Shown: positions 10,901 through 26,100 of the stretch, piece by piece | How positions within the stretch are numbered: position 1 is the first letter of the stretch | How the letters are laid out: each line of letters starts with the position of its first letter | Origin: Lingula anatina | Lineage: Eukaryota > Brachiopoda > Lingulata > Lingulida > Lingulidae | Reading direction: 5' to 3' | Assembly (NCBI RefSeq): GCF_001039355.2 | Contig: NW_019776068.1 | Location: 398,072-462,071 of the forward strand | DNA length: 64,000 nt | The notes under the pieces: model-generated | Database searches by the model: none | What the model was told of the DNA's origin: nothing | What the model saw: the letters and a program-made list of their open reading frames with translations, nothing else | Made by a program: the position numbers and the translations under genes

Positions 10901-13900
10901 GGATGGCCAGGATATGGCAAACAATGAGAATATTCTGAAAGGTATTTGAATTAATTTGAAATAATTTTAATGAAACCCTTTGGTTGTTGTTTTATCCTAT
11001 ATTGCACTATATATCCTTCCTTTTTTAATGCTCAGGCGACAGCAATTCATCAGTGGGATGGAATCCTTCAGCGTCATCTTCAAACAGACATTACATATTG
11101 ATCGCCTTTTAACCTAGCCCGAGACTGATATATTTCAATTGAATTTTGTTTCCACTTAGTAATTTTATTATGGTGAAACTTAGTAGTATGGTGTTATTGT
11201 GAGTTATCCATATTACTGAAATAGGAGAAATAAGTTGACTGATAGGCTGAGGATATTTCTTGGTAATTGCACCTATCAGCTCTTTTATTTGATGACAGTC
11301 ATGAAATGATGATTATGATTTTATGAAACAGTTCCTCCTGTGGGTTGGATACCTCCTTCTAACTGAGATGTTTTAAACTCTCAGAAGGATACTTTTTGAG
11401 ATGAATAATAAAAGGCAGATCTGTGAGATTGCATTTAGCATTTGGAGGCTGTTAGGGGACACCAATTTGTGTGATTGATGAAATGGAAACAGCATGTACA
11501 TGACAGATCATGAACAGCCTGCTGGTTCCAGTAATACCACTCCAGCAGCCCTTGTTTTACATCTTTTCAATATATATTCTTGTTAATACAGACGCACAAT
11601 ATAAATTGTCATTGCATTGATTTGTTCTGTGCATTTTAACTATTCCTTACATTTTGCTGAATGATGGTCTGAATGTGATTGATATGGAAATGTTTAGTAC
11701 ATATTGTACAACTTTTGCTCTGTTTTAATTTTATTAATCGCACTTTTCTTGTTGTCAGTGGTCTGTTAAAGAAGCATGATTGAGTCCATTTTGCCAAAAA
11801 GAAGACCTGCTTAATATAATTTTAGTAAAGGTGCTTATCTGTAGGAGTGAACTTTTTGTTAATAATACCATTTCAACCCACTCATCCATTCCACAGTACT
11901 TTGTGTGGTTTTCCTATCCCCCAAGTGACAACGCCATAGTGCGTGCTCTGTAGCAGTGGTAGTATAAGTCATGTCTCAGAGTTCACGTAATTTGTATACT
12001 GTCCCTTTGTAGGAGGTAATGAAGGTGGCGTAAAACTAGGCCCCACCTAGCAATCTGGACTGCACGGCCAATACTCTGACCCTTAACCTGTCTGACTCAC
12101 ACCTACTACTGCCATAATGGTGGGCCACACCTACCCCCACAATTCTGTGACACATCAAACATTGAACTTCTACTGAAGTTATCTGATAAGGCTGCCAGTT
12201 ATTACTGTATATATACAGTTTACAGGTGCTTGTCTATGAGAATAAACCCCCCTGTCTGCTGGCTTGGGGAATTTGAATGTTTACTTTGTATGGTTAAGTT
12301 GGGTGCAGTGAAGTACGTATTTCAGTAGGGTGCATAGTTTGTGTTCTCAAGCTTTGAGCAGAGAATATACACACACCCGTCATGTAATTGTTGGGAAGCA
12401 ACTTTTGTTAAACCCTACAGTGGGTGTAGCAAAATGAGTAGATTAAGTGCTGCTTTATTGACTTAATGCAAGGCGATAACAGAATTTTAGCGATGTGTGT
12501 ACTTACAGGGTGTATTCGAAGTATTAAAACTTTGGATCTTTGTGCTTCCTTTTAATTTTGCTATAGAAATTGAGTGCCAAGGCTTAACTGGTTGCTGAAA
12601 AAAGTTACTGGAATTTAATCATGGCAATAAAACTTGATAAAAAATCCTCCCTTGTATAGTTCTGGACACATCATCTGCTTTGAAATGTTAGACTGTTAGA
12701 AACTTAATTCATCAAGGAAACAAACTGAAATTTCCATAATACGTAATGAGAAAAAAATGATGCAACTGTTTAAACACTTAAGCCCCCCTTTCCAAAATGA
12801 TGACATGGATGGACTTTAATATTATTTAGAGATAAATATTTAATATTGTATTGTACGCTATCTGAATGATAAAATGGAGTGTTGTCCTTAATTTGTGTCA
12901 GTCATACAGTAATGTCCATAACTGCCAAAATAGTAGAATTTGATTCTTTATTAGTCGCAGCTTTCTCATAATAAATGTACTTAGGGTCAGTGGGGAATGT
13001 TTTGATGGAACACCAGTGTGAGTTTTACCGAGTTCAGCTAGTGCGAAATTCTAATCACTTACAACCCATACAGAAATCACTTTCCCTGATGTATGCAGTG
13101 AGATAAGTGTTCATTATTATACTCGTTGCTTATGATTCCTATCCTAACTTTTCATTATTAATATTATCATATACATACAGTAGTTCCATTGCTGTACAGT
13201 TTTTTAGACCAATTCACTATTGGTGTGATAAAAGCGACACTTTAATTAGAAAGCCATGGGGTATTTTGACCAGTTTTCTTATCAGAGCTTTCTGCCATTG
13301 AGTTTCTTTAGTATGGCTGTGATTGATTCTGTGAACCAGGAAGAAGTCTTTTGTGTGCTTGCACAGTATGTTCAGTGAAGAATTTGAAAAGGAGAAGAAA
13401 ATTAAAGAAAGCAGTTACATCAGACAACATAATTGTGTTACATATACCAGTCAGACAGTTGAACCAAAATGGATATTTGTTTGTAAATTGTTGGTGGATG
13501 TCTTCCCCCCCCACTTTTATAGAGTCATATGTGAAAAAATGTGGATATGAATAACTCGCATCTTGAAAAGTTCACTCTTTTGTTCTGACACACAAAAGAG
13601 TCGAAAAATGGGACTTCAGGTGCAACCAGGTATGCCAGAGACGCAAAGGGAAATACAATCCAGGTCCCTTTGACTGGGATATAAAAACATAAACAGACCA
13701 ATTTCAGTATAATGTGCTTACATTCCACACTAAGAAACTCTTTAACATTATCAAGAAGAGGAAATGAAAATAATTATTAACTTAATTATTTCTCAAGTAG
13801 CAGTGATGAAATCCTCCTTGGTGTATCATAGGGAATTCTATTTGCCCAATGTTGAGTGCAGTCTGTATAAAACAACATATTTTTAAGCATATAAGCTGTA

Positions 13901-16900
13901 TAATCAAATAGATCCCTCCATGAGGTTAAGTCGTCCACTTTCTGTACTATCATAACACAGTATCAGAACATGTAAAACTAGGCCCATTGCACACAGCTAC
14001 TACTAGTGTGTAATATTTAAATTGTCCATCTTATAAGCTCACAGCCTGTAATGTAATGAAGTTGGCATATTTAGTCAAGCTCAGCAGGTTTCTCACGTTA
14101 CCTGACTTTCAGTGGTGACATTGACCCTTATTCAACTAGTGATATCAGAGTAGCCTGTAATTTTTCTTCCATATTATATGCAAAAAAATTACAGGCTATT
14201 CTGAAGTCAATACATTATTTGTGATGAATACTATTTTGATAGAGTTACTTTGGTAATTAGATAAGGTAGTAGTGTCCTATGCATCATAAGGAAGTGCTTT
14301 TATTCCTTGATTTGGCCATGAGTGATATGATATCCATTATATTGACTGACCAATATATGTGGAATCATATTTTAATGCTGGAAGCATGTGGATGGGCATA
14401 TCAATAAAAAATAAAAATTTGATCAAAGTTGAGATAAGTCTGCTTCTTCATTTCCTCTTTGCACATCAGGTTTTGAACATTAAGCAAGTAGATTTATCTT
14501 AGGAAGTGGAAGGCGCATTCATTTGTCACATTTCCCCATGTTTTGTAGGTTATACCGTCTTCAAAAATAAATCCTCTTTCAATAAATGTGCTAATAATTA
14601 GTAAATAATGACTTGAAAGCATGTCAACCGTCTGTAGATGTGCTTGAGAGACTGTTGCCATATTTAAAGGCAACTCTTCATAATAGTGAAGCATGCCTTC
14701 ACATCTGTTTGTGGTGGAACCTCATGCATAATTCATGGCCAGTCCTGAGCGGAATTCTAGACTATAAAGATTGTACTCGAGAATAACATAGTTGTGCTTA
14801 CCAGTTTGCAAAATAAAAATAAAAAATCCGAGCAAAGTTAAATGCAGGATTGCACAGTGCTGTGTTAAAAAGTAAAACCTTGTTTTAAGAAGAATTGCGG
14901 AAAGGAAGATATATAAAAAATACCTGCATGGTGTAGTTTTGAATTCTAATATTAAAACACCCAGTGATAAGTGAGCATAGCCAGGCCCATTTTCCAGTCT
15001 CCAATGTACATGTAAAACTTGGTGTTTGGATTGTTGATTGTTGAAAGGGGCAGTAGAGATGACACACCTGTACTCTAGATGTTGATAAGGATGGGGATTT
15101 GTGTGCATTAACAGCCTGTACAAACACTGCACATGCCTTAGACTCATGTTGATGGGTGTATGTATGTAAGAGATTAGATACACTTATATCTGTAGACTAT
15201 ACTGTCAAAGAACATCATTTTTTTCAAAGAATTCAAGTATACTGTATTTGTAGTTCCACTCAACTACCCTTTTGTTATCATGGAATTGTACAATTATGAA
15301 AATTAGACAAAATTATGTATCGAATAAAGTACCAGTAATATGTGACATGTATTTTTTTTATTTTGCTGTTTAGTTGGCCATTTACTAAGTTTTCTTTTCA
15401 CTTGAACGTCAAATTGAAGCCAAGGTCACACTGTCGCAATGCTGAGACTCAATTCAGTTTTATCAGGAATTATTGGCTCACGATGAGTGGTGGCACTAGA
15501 CCTAGTTTCAAGGACATGGAAGGATTTACTACAATTTCAACCTGTTAGGGTTCAAAAATCAAGTGCAGAATGGTCCAGAATGGCAACAGAAATAAATGCC
15601 TTGGTTTATTGCAGTCACATTGGTTTATAAAGTACTGTGGTAAGAGTACAATTGATCGGGGCAATGATAGTGTTGAAAATGGTACAGATGTTTCCACTGT
15701 GTCTGGACTACATGGCCGCAACATTGAGGACAATTTACATTTTTCCTACAGTTCCCACTATTGTCCAGGCATGGCCATGAATGTGTGACCAGTGAAAGAA
15801 CAAATATATGCAGATTGTGTCGAAGTTCTATTACGGGTTTACCACAACATGTCACAGCCACAAATGTTTCAAGGTGTTCAGTCTGAGTACTTTCAAAACA
15901 TTCTTGACTGTTCATGGATCACTGTGCTTCAGGACTGTGTCTCCCACACACGAACAAAATTATTCCCCTGAAAATATTGGGCTAATTTTTAGACTGGATC
16001 AGAAGTAGTACAGTGAATAGGTTTTATAACCTATATGTTGCAAATTATTCAGACCAATACTTGATTTTAAAGGGACTACCATGACTTTGTTTTGAACTGT
16101 GGTAAACTTAATTCTTTAAAAATTGAGACCAATGAATCTTTGGGCTAATATTCTTTTGTGAAAAAAAACTTCCTCTGGAGGAAGGATCTTAAGGAGCCTT
16201 GTAAGTCTTACTTAAATACACTAGGATTAACCATGATTTGTGGAATTCAGAAAAATTATCATCAGAGAAAAATTATCATAAGACCTGTGACAGTGTGACC
16301 TAATTTCAGTGGAAAGTGTGATAAAAAATGTAGATGCAACAAATTATACCTTTTCCTTCTTTTCTTGTAGAGCCATCTACCAATGGTGATGCAGGAGAAG
16401 TTGTGACCAATGGAACAGCAGCAGTGATTGCTGCAGAGACATCACACACTGTGGAGGTTTGTATTTGTCGTCTGATAAAGAAAATACGTCAATCTTATCG
16501 TAAGTGTTTTAAAATTGTAAGCAGAATGCAAAAACAGAGAAAGAAAACTTTCCCTAATTGACAGTGATTGTTTTGATCGGCAGTTATTGACCACTGACTA
16601 TGTAGAACTATAAGGACTGGTGGATGTGACTTTAGTCACTGGCCAAGTAATGGTCGCATGTGGGAAGCTCATCATTGTCTATCTAAATGGACAATGTTAA
16701 TAACTTTTCTCACCTAAGATCCCATTTGAATGATGAAGATGACATCAATTTGTCAGTGATATGGGAAATTACTGCTTTGAGATGATAAATGGGTTATTAT
16801 GTCATACATGGCTATTATTTCCATTTTTGGTAAATTAATCCTTGCTGTAAAGGCATGGATTTGTACAACACAAATCTGAATTTATTACATAATGGCAGAA

Positions 16901-17078
16901 CTTTTTCAGTTTGTATATTCCATATGTTATTAAGGCATCTGGAGGGGGGGGCACTACCTAAAAAAGAGATTTATGTACTTGATATTATGCTTAATTGCAA
17001 CACATTAAATGTCATAGAGGGGAGCTTGAATTTTCCTGCAATCACATTCTAAACTTGATAAGTTAATGATACCACTGT

Positions 17079-17125
<47 letters not shown>

Positions 17126-20100
17126 AATAAATTTTCAACCCCCCCCCCCCACCAATACCTTTATTATATTTTTGCTGACAGTGATAATCCAATTGTTCAA
17201 TTTTTTTAAATCAGCAGGTTAAATGTTTGAATTAATTCTCTTGATTTAAATGGTGCTAAATATCCTTTTATTCCAGACATGTCGATAAAGGTGATAGTGA
17301 AATTTCTTCATTTGTGTTACTAATAATGAGTTTTATAACTTTTGTGCACTTTCATTTACTGGTTAAATTTTCTTTCATAGCAGAAATATGTTAAAACTAA
17401 TTTTTGTAAAAACAGCATGTTTATTTCATGGTATTACCATATTAATATATACCCTTAGAGGGTTTATTTCAAACTAATACGTGTGAAAGCAATGTTTTGA
17501 AAGGTGTAAAATAACATAAATCACTGTAGATGTCATTTCACTCTGAATGTAATCTGTTGATGCTCAGGATATGTATTCAGCAGAAAATATCCTCAGTGTT
17601 AGCTTATATGTTGTGTATTCATGAAGTGTAGATAGTCTGTGTTGTATGTTGTATGTGACTGTCCATTGCAGAGTCATGAGGATGAAGTGGAGGACCTTGC
17701 CAATGACTACGAACAAGTTGACATCAGTCCACCAGAGGAGGTAAAAGCCACTCCCGTGTGCAGTAGATTACAGCTTATAACCCACACCGTCTTTCTGCTG
17801 GATACCTGTACTCTTATAATTGCACAAATCCAATGATTAATGACTTGTAACATTTCTTACTTCTAGAGATCTCAAGTTCTGATAATTGAATAACAATGTT
17901 ACTGACTCATTTGTTACTGCCTAAGTTTTGATCATGTGTCCTGTTGCTCAGGTTTGAGTGTGTGGAAAGCGCAGTCCTGAGACTGTGGTGCATGCTGTGG
18001 CATTTGCTTTGCACACGTGCATGCACATCATGCGTACCTGTGATTATGCACTTGCACGTAGTAATAGAATCAAGATACCTAACTAAGTTCAACCTTTGCT
18101 TTCAGACTGTTTCATTTTTCAATCTAATTTATCTTCTTTATGATATAATATAACAAAACAGCACAGTAGCTGCCAAAACATTTTGATAAGCCCCTTTGTT
18201 TTGATGAGACAGGAGACTTTTTGATAGTAATACACTGTCCTTTGATATGTAACTTTTATGTGGCCCAGACTTATCTTTTTGTTTTGAACTTTTTTCATAT
18301 TATATGGTTTGGCTTTATCACTCTGCTTTCCCTCCAGTCTCTCTGCTTGCTTCATTTAGTTCTGGCAGATAGTGTGCTATGAAACATGTTCTTATTAATA
18401 GACTACAGTTCTAATTATTAACATGCATGGTAATCTTTTCTCATTTTTCCATANTATAACAAAACAGCACAGTAGCTGCCAAAACATTTTGATAAGCCCC
18501 TTTGTTTTGATGAGACAGGAGACTTTTTTGATAGTAATACACTGTCCTTTGATATGTAACTTTTATGTGGCCCAGACTTATCTTTTTGTTTTGAACTTTT
18601 TTCATATTATATGGTTTGGCTTTATCACTCTGCTTTCCCTCCAGTCTCTCTGCTTGCTTCATTTAGTTCTGGCAGATAGTGTGCTATGAAACATGTTCTT
18701 ATTAATAGACTACAGTTCTAATTATTAACATGCATGGTAATCTTTTCTCATTTTTCCATAGGAAAACCAAGGAAGTCCTGCATGGTGCATTTTGTAAAAA
18801 TATTTACGCATGAAATATGGCGAGGCCTATTATAATCACATTGTTTGATTAGACATTTAAGACATCTGATATAATATTGGGCTTCTTAAGGAACTTATAG
18901 ACGCAACAGTCATTATTATTTCATGTTATGATGCTTTATATTAGTTGCTGAATATGAAATATTGTCTTCATATAAAGATTCCCTTGTACTTATGGTATTG
19001 CATTCTTGTCTGTTGGGGATTTGAATGAATAATATGGCGGTAAATCTGTAAAACTTAGTTCTCATAGGCTCAGCGGTGCATGGTACTTCACAACTATTGT
19101 GTTGCGCAGGTGCCACAATAGCTTGAATAGCCATACAATGGGAATACCTGTGCATTTTGAATACTGCCACCCCACTGGAGCAGAAAGAGTACTTGTAAAA
19201 CTGAAACTAGGATGTTAATGCACCCATGTGCCATATTATGAGTCGCATGATGAGGGAAGTTTTTTTTTTCTCTCTTGAATCAGAGTTCAATACAGTCATG
19301 GGTCCTAATTTTGTGGTTATGTAAAATTGAAACTATTTGATTATTTGCCACACAGACATGTACCTACATCTCCATGTATGTTGCTCTTATGCCTTTTATC
19401 GGCTATTTCACTGTAAACAAAAATTTTTGAAAAAAATTTTCATTTTAAATGAATATAGTTACAATCCAAAGCTTACAACAATGGGATTGGACCTGGCTAA
19501 CAGTAGTGACCCTCTTTGAGATTGAATAGTGCCCTTTGTGGCCAGTGAATATGAGTTTTTTATGGGCACTTGACCCCTAGATGGAAATAGTAATATCTCA
19601 TCTTGTTTGGTCAGTTGAAAAAAATTTAGAAAGTGACCTGTGAACCGTGCATGACTTCTCATGCACGACAAAGAACAATGCCCATTCTTTGCATCTTTTG
19701 GCCTTTTTTTTTTTTTACCCTTGATTCTAGAGATGCTGGTACAGTTTAAAAGTTGAGGTCCTCAGTAATTTGTGAAACTTGTACATCAACAAGTTTTACA
19801 GCTAGGATTTATTTCCATTTATGTCTTAAGTTTGGGAATTTATTGGTAGCCATATATCTTCATTTATATAATTAATTTATTTCAAACAAGTTACAATTAG
19901 TAGCTCTTCTCTTTTCTCAGTTTATGCTAGCAGTTATAGTACATCTTATTCATATGACATGATATGATCTGGTTTTGTTCCTGTGAGGTACATACCTTGC
20001 TGTACTATCTGTGCAGTGGTTGATGTCGCGATGGTGCAGTGTTGCATGTACCACCGCAATCATCAGCCTGAAGACTGAGCACTCAAGATGGGGTTCTCTC

Positions 20101-23100
20101 TTCTGCTTTTTAAAAAGATGGAGAAGTTCTTCTGTCTAACTCAATCCACTTGGCTGCTTTTAATCGTCTCTGAAAGATTAATATGATCTCATGGCTAAAG
20201 ATGACTTTCTGTAAAAAGCGCCTCCTGGCTTTTTGTCCTGTTTTTTTGGATGTAAAATATCTTGCAGCATCTTGTTGTTGTAAACTGCACTGTGATGTAA
20301 GACATTGCTCCATGTTGTTGGAATTTCACATGGACAGCACAATGGCTCTAGGCAACTATAGTGTATGACTGTGAGGGTGTGTCCTGGATGAATAAAATCC
20401 CATCTCTTTCCTTCTGTGCCTCATGTTGTGTAGCACAGGGCGTACATTATTACACACGCCGTAGATTTAGGGTCCCATTTTTAGAGCAAATGACTACTAG
20501 GGACATCTATCAAGATGACAATCGTACATTACATTTTGTTTATCAAAAACAATGGGGCCAATTCTTTATCCATATTAATGCATAAAAGGAGATACATATC
20601 TGTAATGACCCTCTGAACTTAGCCATCTAGCAGTACGTGAAGGACTGGTTGTCATTTGATTAGTTGGTCATCATAGAAGCCAGGGTTGACACTGTCACAG
20701 AAATTTGTCACTGCTACTGGTTGTGTGTAGCATGCTCATGCCAGCTGGGTGTAGTATAGACTGCAGAAAAAATGGGGAACTCGTGCAACAAGGTAGGGTA
20801 TGGTGCCATATTTAAACCTATTTTTATTCTCTTGGGAAGGGTATTGTGGAAGTTGTCCCTTTTTTTGGGTAGAAATAGGGGGGACAAGATGCATTTGGCC
20901 AGGTTAGCAGGGCAGAGGTCACTTGGTCAGTTATTTTGTTGTTGAGTTCCATATTTATGAGAGACAGAAGGTTGGTGTCTTTTAGGTGGCCAGCGTATAG
21001 AATGGATACATGCATGGTTACACAGAGGAATTTTGGTTGGGCAGATTGATTCTAAAACTTTAAGTCGCCTAATTAAAGACTTGATTTATACACCACAGGA
21101 ATTCTGTTGTAGGCTAGGATTTATATTTCCATTTTCTTTTTATGTAGTTCCAACAATTTTGTATACCCAAGGCCTATGGATACACTTTCAAAGAATGTGA
21201 TTCCAATCATGTCTTTTGAAAAAGGAAAAAAACTAAGCATTTTGCTTTTAAGACACCAGTGACATAGAGTTATCGCCAAAACTTTTTTTACATCACCAAG
21301 GATAACCTTTGATTTTATGTGAGATTGTGGTTTTGGGAGTTTTAGATAGGGAATTTAGATATGGGTGTGTGCTCAAGTAGGCAAAACATTCGAGTGATGG
21401 CATCGGAGATATATTTGAAGATGTGGGTGTGTTGCAATAGATAAGTATTAAGATCTACACCTTAAAGCACACACATATATACAGAAAAGATGCAAGTTAA
21501 AGCATGATAATGATGATGTTATTATTAGAGTAATAGAGTAAGCAGGAGGCAGAAATGTCCTTTAAACTAAGAGGGTCATGCCACATGGTGTTTTTGATAT
21601 CTTTGAGGTTTAACACACCACTTTTTTTGTGACATAGAGGTGGGGGGGGGGGGGGGGTCTTTGTTAAAAGGCTTCAGTAAACCTCCCCAATTTATAAACT
21701 TTCAAAAGGACTGATATTTCATTTTTTGTGCAAAAATTTTAGATACAATATAAATAGCCATGTTTCTAGCAAAACTTTTGATGTTTCTTTTACAAGAATC
21801 CTGATCAGATTTTTCCCCTCAATTTTGATCATATACCGTTTAATTCATATATTCAAAGGTAGGCAGTGTGGCGCCTGTTTGAGCTGTTTTCCCAATGAAA
21901 CCACATGGACCTAAGGTGACTGACATAGCTACCCGTTACTATGACCAGGATGGTGTAGGTGATTGTCATCAAATGATACTATGTGACTGTCACCCTGGAC
22001 CTTTATTATACACCTAGAACACTGACACCAGATGGATAAGTTGTCGATAAGGACAGCTGTGAAAATATATCTTTCTGTCACCAAAGAATAGGCGCCAAAA
22101 TGAGGGCTACACCACATTGTTGTGGGTTTCTGTATAATTTATTGGATGTTTGTTATCTTCAGGATGGTATTTTGAAATACTGGGAGATAAAGCAGACAGA
22201 CAGTAAAGTCCGATTATGCTTCGGTAGGACTATGGGGCAAAGCTATACAGTAAAGATACCACAAGAGTCTATTTTGGAATAAAATGTCTTTGGCGTCTGT
22301 GTATGTTTCTCCCTTCTTTTACTCTCCAGTTTTTCTTGTGTCATACGGTGTCATCTTATCACTACTGGACAGGTAGTACAAATAACTCTGCAATGCTGAC
22401 AGGAGAAAAGCAAGGTAGACAACCAGTGCCTTAATTAGGGACTGTCTCGGTGCTCTTGCTTGTAGGTTGAGTGAATCGAGTGTGACTAGCATATAAAGAT
22501 ATGCTTAATAGATTAAAACAAGGTCCGCATAGTTTGTAATGAGTTAGACATTGTTTTGCCTGGTACAACGGTTTGCTTGTCTGGTGTTGTGGTGGTTATA
22601 GTTGACTTTGGATAGTTTTCTTAGAACATTTGTCAGGATATTAATTGAAAAACAAATCACTTTGGTGACACCAATCAATGAGGAAGGCAAAGAAACTTTT
22701 TCTTTCTTCTACAACTTGGTAAGAATTGCAGGTGTCCAGTGAGCCTTTGTTTTAGTGCTTGGTCAGTAAACAAACACATTAATTTCAAAACCATTGTTTT
22801 GAGAAAGGCTATTGTTTTTTTTACTGCACTTCATAACCTTAGGGAAAAAATTGATCTCGTGGTTTCCATTTCAAGAGAGGCTGACAAGAATATTCTCACA
22901 AAAAAAAGTTTCTTCAAAGGTTAATAGTACTTGTAATAGTCTTGATGGTTCTGCTCTCTGCCTCCTGATGGCTACAGATAACATGTTTTCCAGTCCTTTC
23001 TGTTTGATGTTGATCTTGCAGTACTTTGAGTAGGATATGAAAGCTGCATGTTTTTTAACATGTGTATATGTTTGTGATGCTAAATTTCACATTGCCTGTA

Positions 23101-26100
23101 ATGTCATAAGTAAGAGTATTGATCTGATCAGGTCTGAATATGATGTTGCCCTTTCACATTGTTTTGTTATATCTTGTATTAAAATTTTGTTTATTTTAAT
23201 AATATACTTACTTCAAAAATGTGAAGATGTGGTTATATTAAATCTAAATAAAGTTTATGTTAAATGTTGTGAAAATAATTGCAGAAGTATGTTTTGAAAT
23301 GCTATGCACATTCAGCATCAGCACCGCAATGCACACTGGCCCAAATAAGCACCCTGAGTTGCCAGTAGCACATATGCACCAGCCAAACAGCACACTGTAT
23401 GATGATGATGATGATGATGTGCCACTCTTTTGCTTTTGCCATGTTGTAACCCTGTGTTCTGTGTGCTTGTGTTATACAGCAGAAAGAGCCTGAGGTAGAG
23501 GAGCCCAAACACACAGAGCCTGAGCCTGAGCTGCCTCCAGAGCCAGAGCCCGAGCCACCAGTAGAGACATCTGTAGAAGCTGAAGTTAAGGCAGAGGAGG
23601 TGAGAATTCAACCCCCCTATTCCCCCCCCCCCCACCCCTCTTTCCTTTAACACCAGCCCAGGGATATCCTTGGTTTACTGTGCAAAACATCATAATATCC
23701 CAAGCAGGGTATAACCAGGCTCAGGATGAATACTACCAGTTTGAACTGAAGGTGGCGATGTCAGGACCCAGCTCTACTAACCAGTTTCAAATACAATGCA
23801 TGATTGTAATGTTCATTTCACCCCACTGCATTGTTTTCTCTCTGACACAGATGACGAGTTTGAAAAGATGTTTAAGCTTGAACTAGTCCTTACGTCCTTA
23901 CTAAGGATGGTTTCGGCATGTTTTTTTTTTTTTTTTTGGTTTCCACTGCAGGTGATGGTCATATTGTTAGCATGTTTTTTTTTTCAACTACAAAATGAAT
24001 TTGAATTAAGTTTCAGAACAGTTGTACTAACATGTTTGTTTTCAGTTCATAATCATGCATCTGACCTCCATCTTATGTTTTGGATATTCTTTTTAACCAG
24101 GTGTCAAGCTATATTAGTTACTATATATATATAAACATTGTAAGGGTTATGGTACCATGTTTTGCCTATACCTAGCAAGTACATGCATCAGCACCAAGTG
24201 GGATAAAGGTTGTTTTTATATGATATTAAGGAGCATATAAGATATTTTAGTAGTGACAAGGTACCCTGCATGCTTAACATATTCTGGACTTTGAGTGGTA
24301 ATAAATTTGAGGCTGACGTGCAGATTTTAGCTCTTCTCCTATATTATTTTTGTGATTTTTGTTTTAGAACTGAATGCAAAGATGAATAATGTTGTTTTGA
24401 GAAATAGAGAACTATGATTATTTTTGTCACAAGTTGTTACTGGTTTTATCTCAGTGTATCATTACTTAAAATGTGTCAGTTAAATGGTAATGCCTTGTGA
24501 ATTTACATATAATATTGTATATTCTTTGTACACAAGATAACTTGCATGTGGATGAAGGTTTTCAGTTTTAAGCACATATGGAATTATAGCCATTTAATCA
24601 AGGTGCCATTTATGTTTATACTAACTGGAAAATCTATTTTTGAGCCTGACTTCTTAACATATTGCTTTCCCACGTTTACCTCCCCCCCTCCCCCCTACCC
24701 CCTCCCCCAGCCCTTTATGTCTGAAGAAAGGTAAATAATATATAAACAATTCGTAATGGATTTAGTAAAAAGAAGAATGGAAAGGAAAAAAGGTTTCTTT
24801 GCCAGTGGCTGACAACACTAAACAGATGTTTCAGTTCTCCAAATAAAAATAATAGGAAAAAAAAAGAAAACCTAAGCACAGTTGTTATGCAGGCAAATAA
24901 GATCAGTAATAAAACCAGTGCCAGTTGGGAAAACTGCAGTTAGCAAGTTTAAACACATGCTATAGTTGCATGTTTTTAACTTGTCTGTGCTATGATTAAC
25001 AGAAATTTGAAGTAAGCACATTGCTGTTTTTTATCAACAAAGTGGTACAGTGATAAAAAGCAAATAGTCGTAACATCTGCCATTCGGATTTTTTAGGAGG
25101 CCATTTCTGTTGTTTTGACTTTTGTTTTTCAAACCATCTTAGTTCATGCTTATGGAAGTGGAGATGTGTTTGTAGACTAACAAGTACACTTTGTTTGCAT
25201 GTTGTCTTGTTATTTGTCTTTTTTTCCAGTTCTTCATTTTTTGCATGCAATTCCCCACATATCAGCCTGTGTGCATGTCTGTTTTTTTATTTTGACAAAT
25301 TAACCATGGTACTGGTGGTTCGAAATTTTTTTTATATAAGGAAGACAGTAAAGATATTTTCCTTGTTTGCATGTTAACTTGGTTTTGGCAATAGTATTTA
25401 AACTAGAAAATCACTCAGAGAGTGCAACACTTTGCCAAGGCAGCTCAATTCTGACTATTGATTTATTTAGTAATAGATCACCACCAAATTCTTATGAATT
25501 CTCTGTTAGTCCATTTCTTGCCTATCCTGAAAATTTTTATTGAAATCTGTCTGTAACTTTTTGAGCTAGGGTGTTAACTTACCAACAAAGGCAAAAAGAT
25601 ATAAAGGTGAATGAGATTGTGAAAATACTACATTGGTTGATAGGAGGTGGAAGGAATGATATAATATTATACCATTATAGAATATTGTGAATATGATATT
25701 ATTCCATATTAGATCATATATCAGCCTGTGGCTTTGCCAGTAATCATAGGATGTGGTATGGTTCAGAGTCACTTACATTAAGTTATCCTTGAATTAACAG
25801 CATGGGTGGAGAGATTTGGGTTGACATCAGATTGATTATCCTAGAATGCGTAGGATAATGACACATTGTTTATGTAATTGTAGCCTGTCCAGAATGGATC
25901 AGCTGTGCAGGAGGACCACTTGGAGGTGGAGAATGAGACAGGAGAGGTGAGAATTCTAAGGGAAAGAATATTAGATTTATTAGATGCCCTAGCCATTCAG
26001 AACAGATATTATATGACAATTTTCCTTCCTCCCAGGGGTGAGGTGTGGAAATAGATTTTAATGAAACGGGTGACATTTTGTCATTTTATGTTAGTGATAA

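Larger units (their letters stand above)
7911..16370 (+). other. Intron 1 of the NHERF-like gene (8.5 kb)
   Basis: No exon of the NHERF type was found. It holds a short direct repeat (ACAGAAACAAGA...GATTGATCAAA at about 10150 and 10212), an inverted repeat at 10304-10445, and a strong hairpin at 14145-14204. The remaining reading frames are short and look random. Confidence 0.55.
17741..23479 (+). other. Intron 3 of the NHERF-like gene
   Basis: About 5.7 kb with no exon recognised. It includes the N-flanked 305-bp duplication and a G16 run at 21642-21657. Small acidic exons could be hidden here, but none with matching phase and splice sites stood out. Confidence 0.5.

Noticed and set aside
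14722-15183. 153-codon minus-strand open frame
   Set aside because: Intronic, low-complexity composition, no family resemblance and no supporting splice or start context.
18767-18797. Possible exon after TTTTTCCATAG in intron 3
   Set aside because: The phase-0 frame reads [11 protein letters not shown] and soon stops; the composition is unlike the acidic linker exons, and no donor is present.
23796-24134. Plus-strand frame rich in Phe/Leu that looks like a membrane protein
   Set aside because: The hydrophobic look comes from T-runs (TTTTTTTT) in AT-rich intron; no conservation or splice context.
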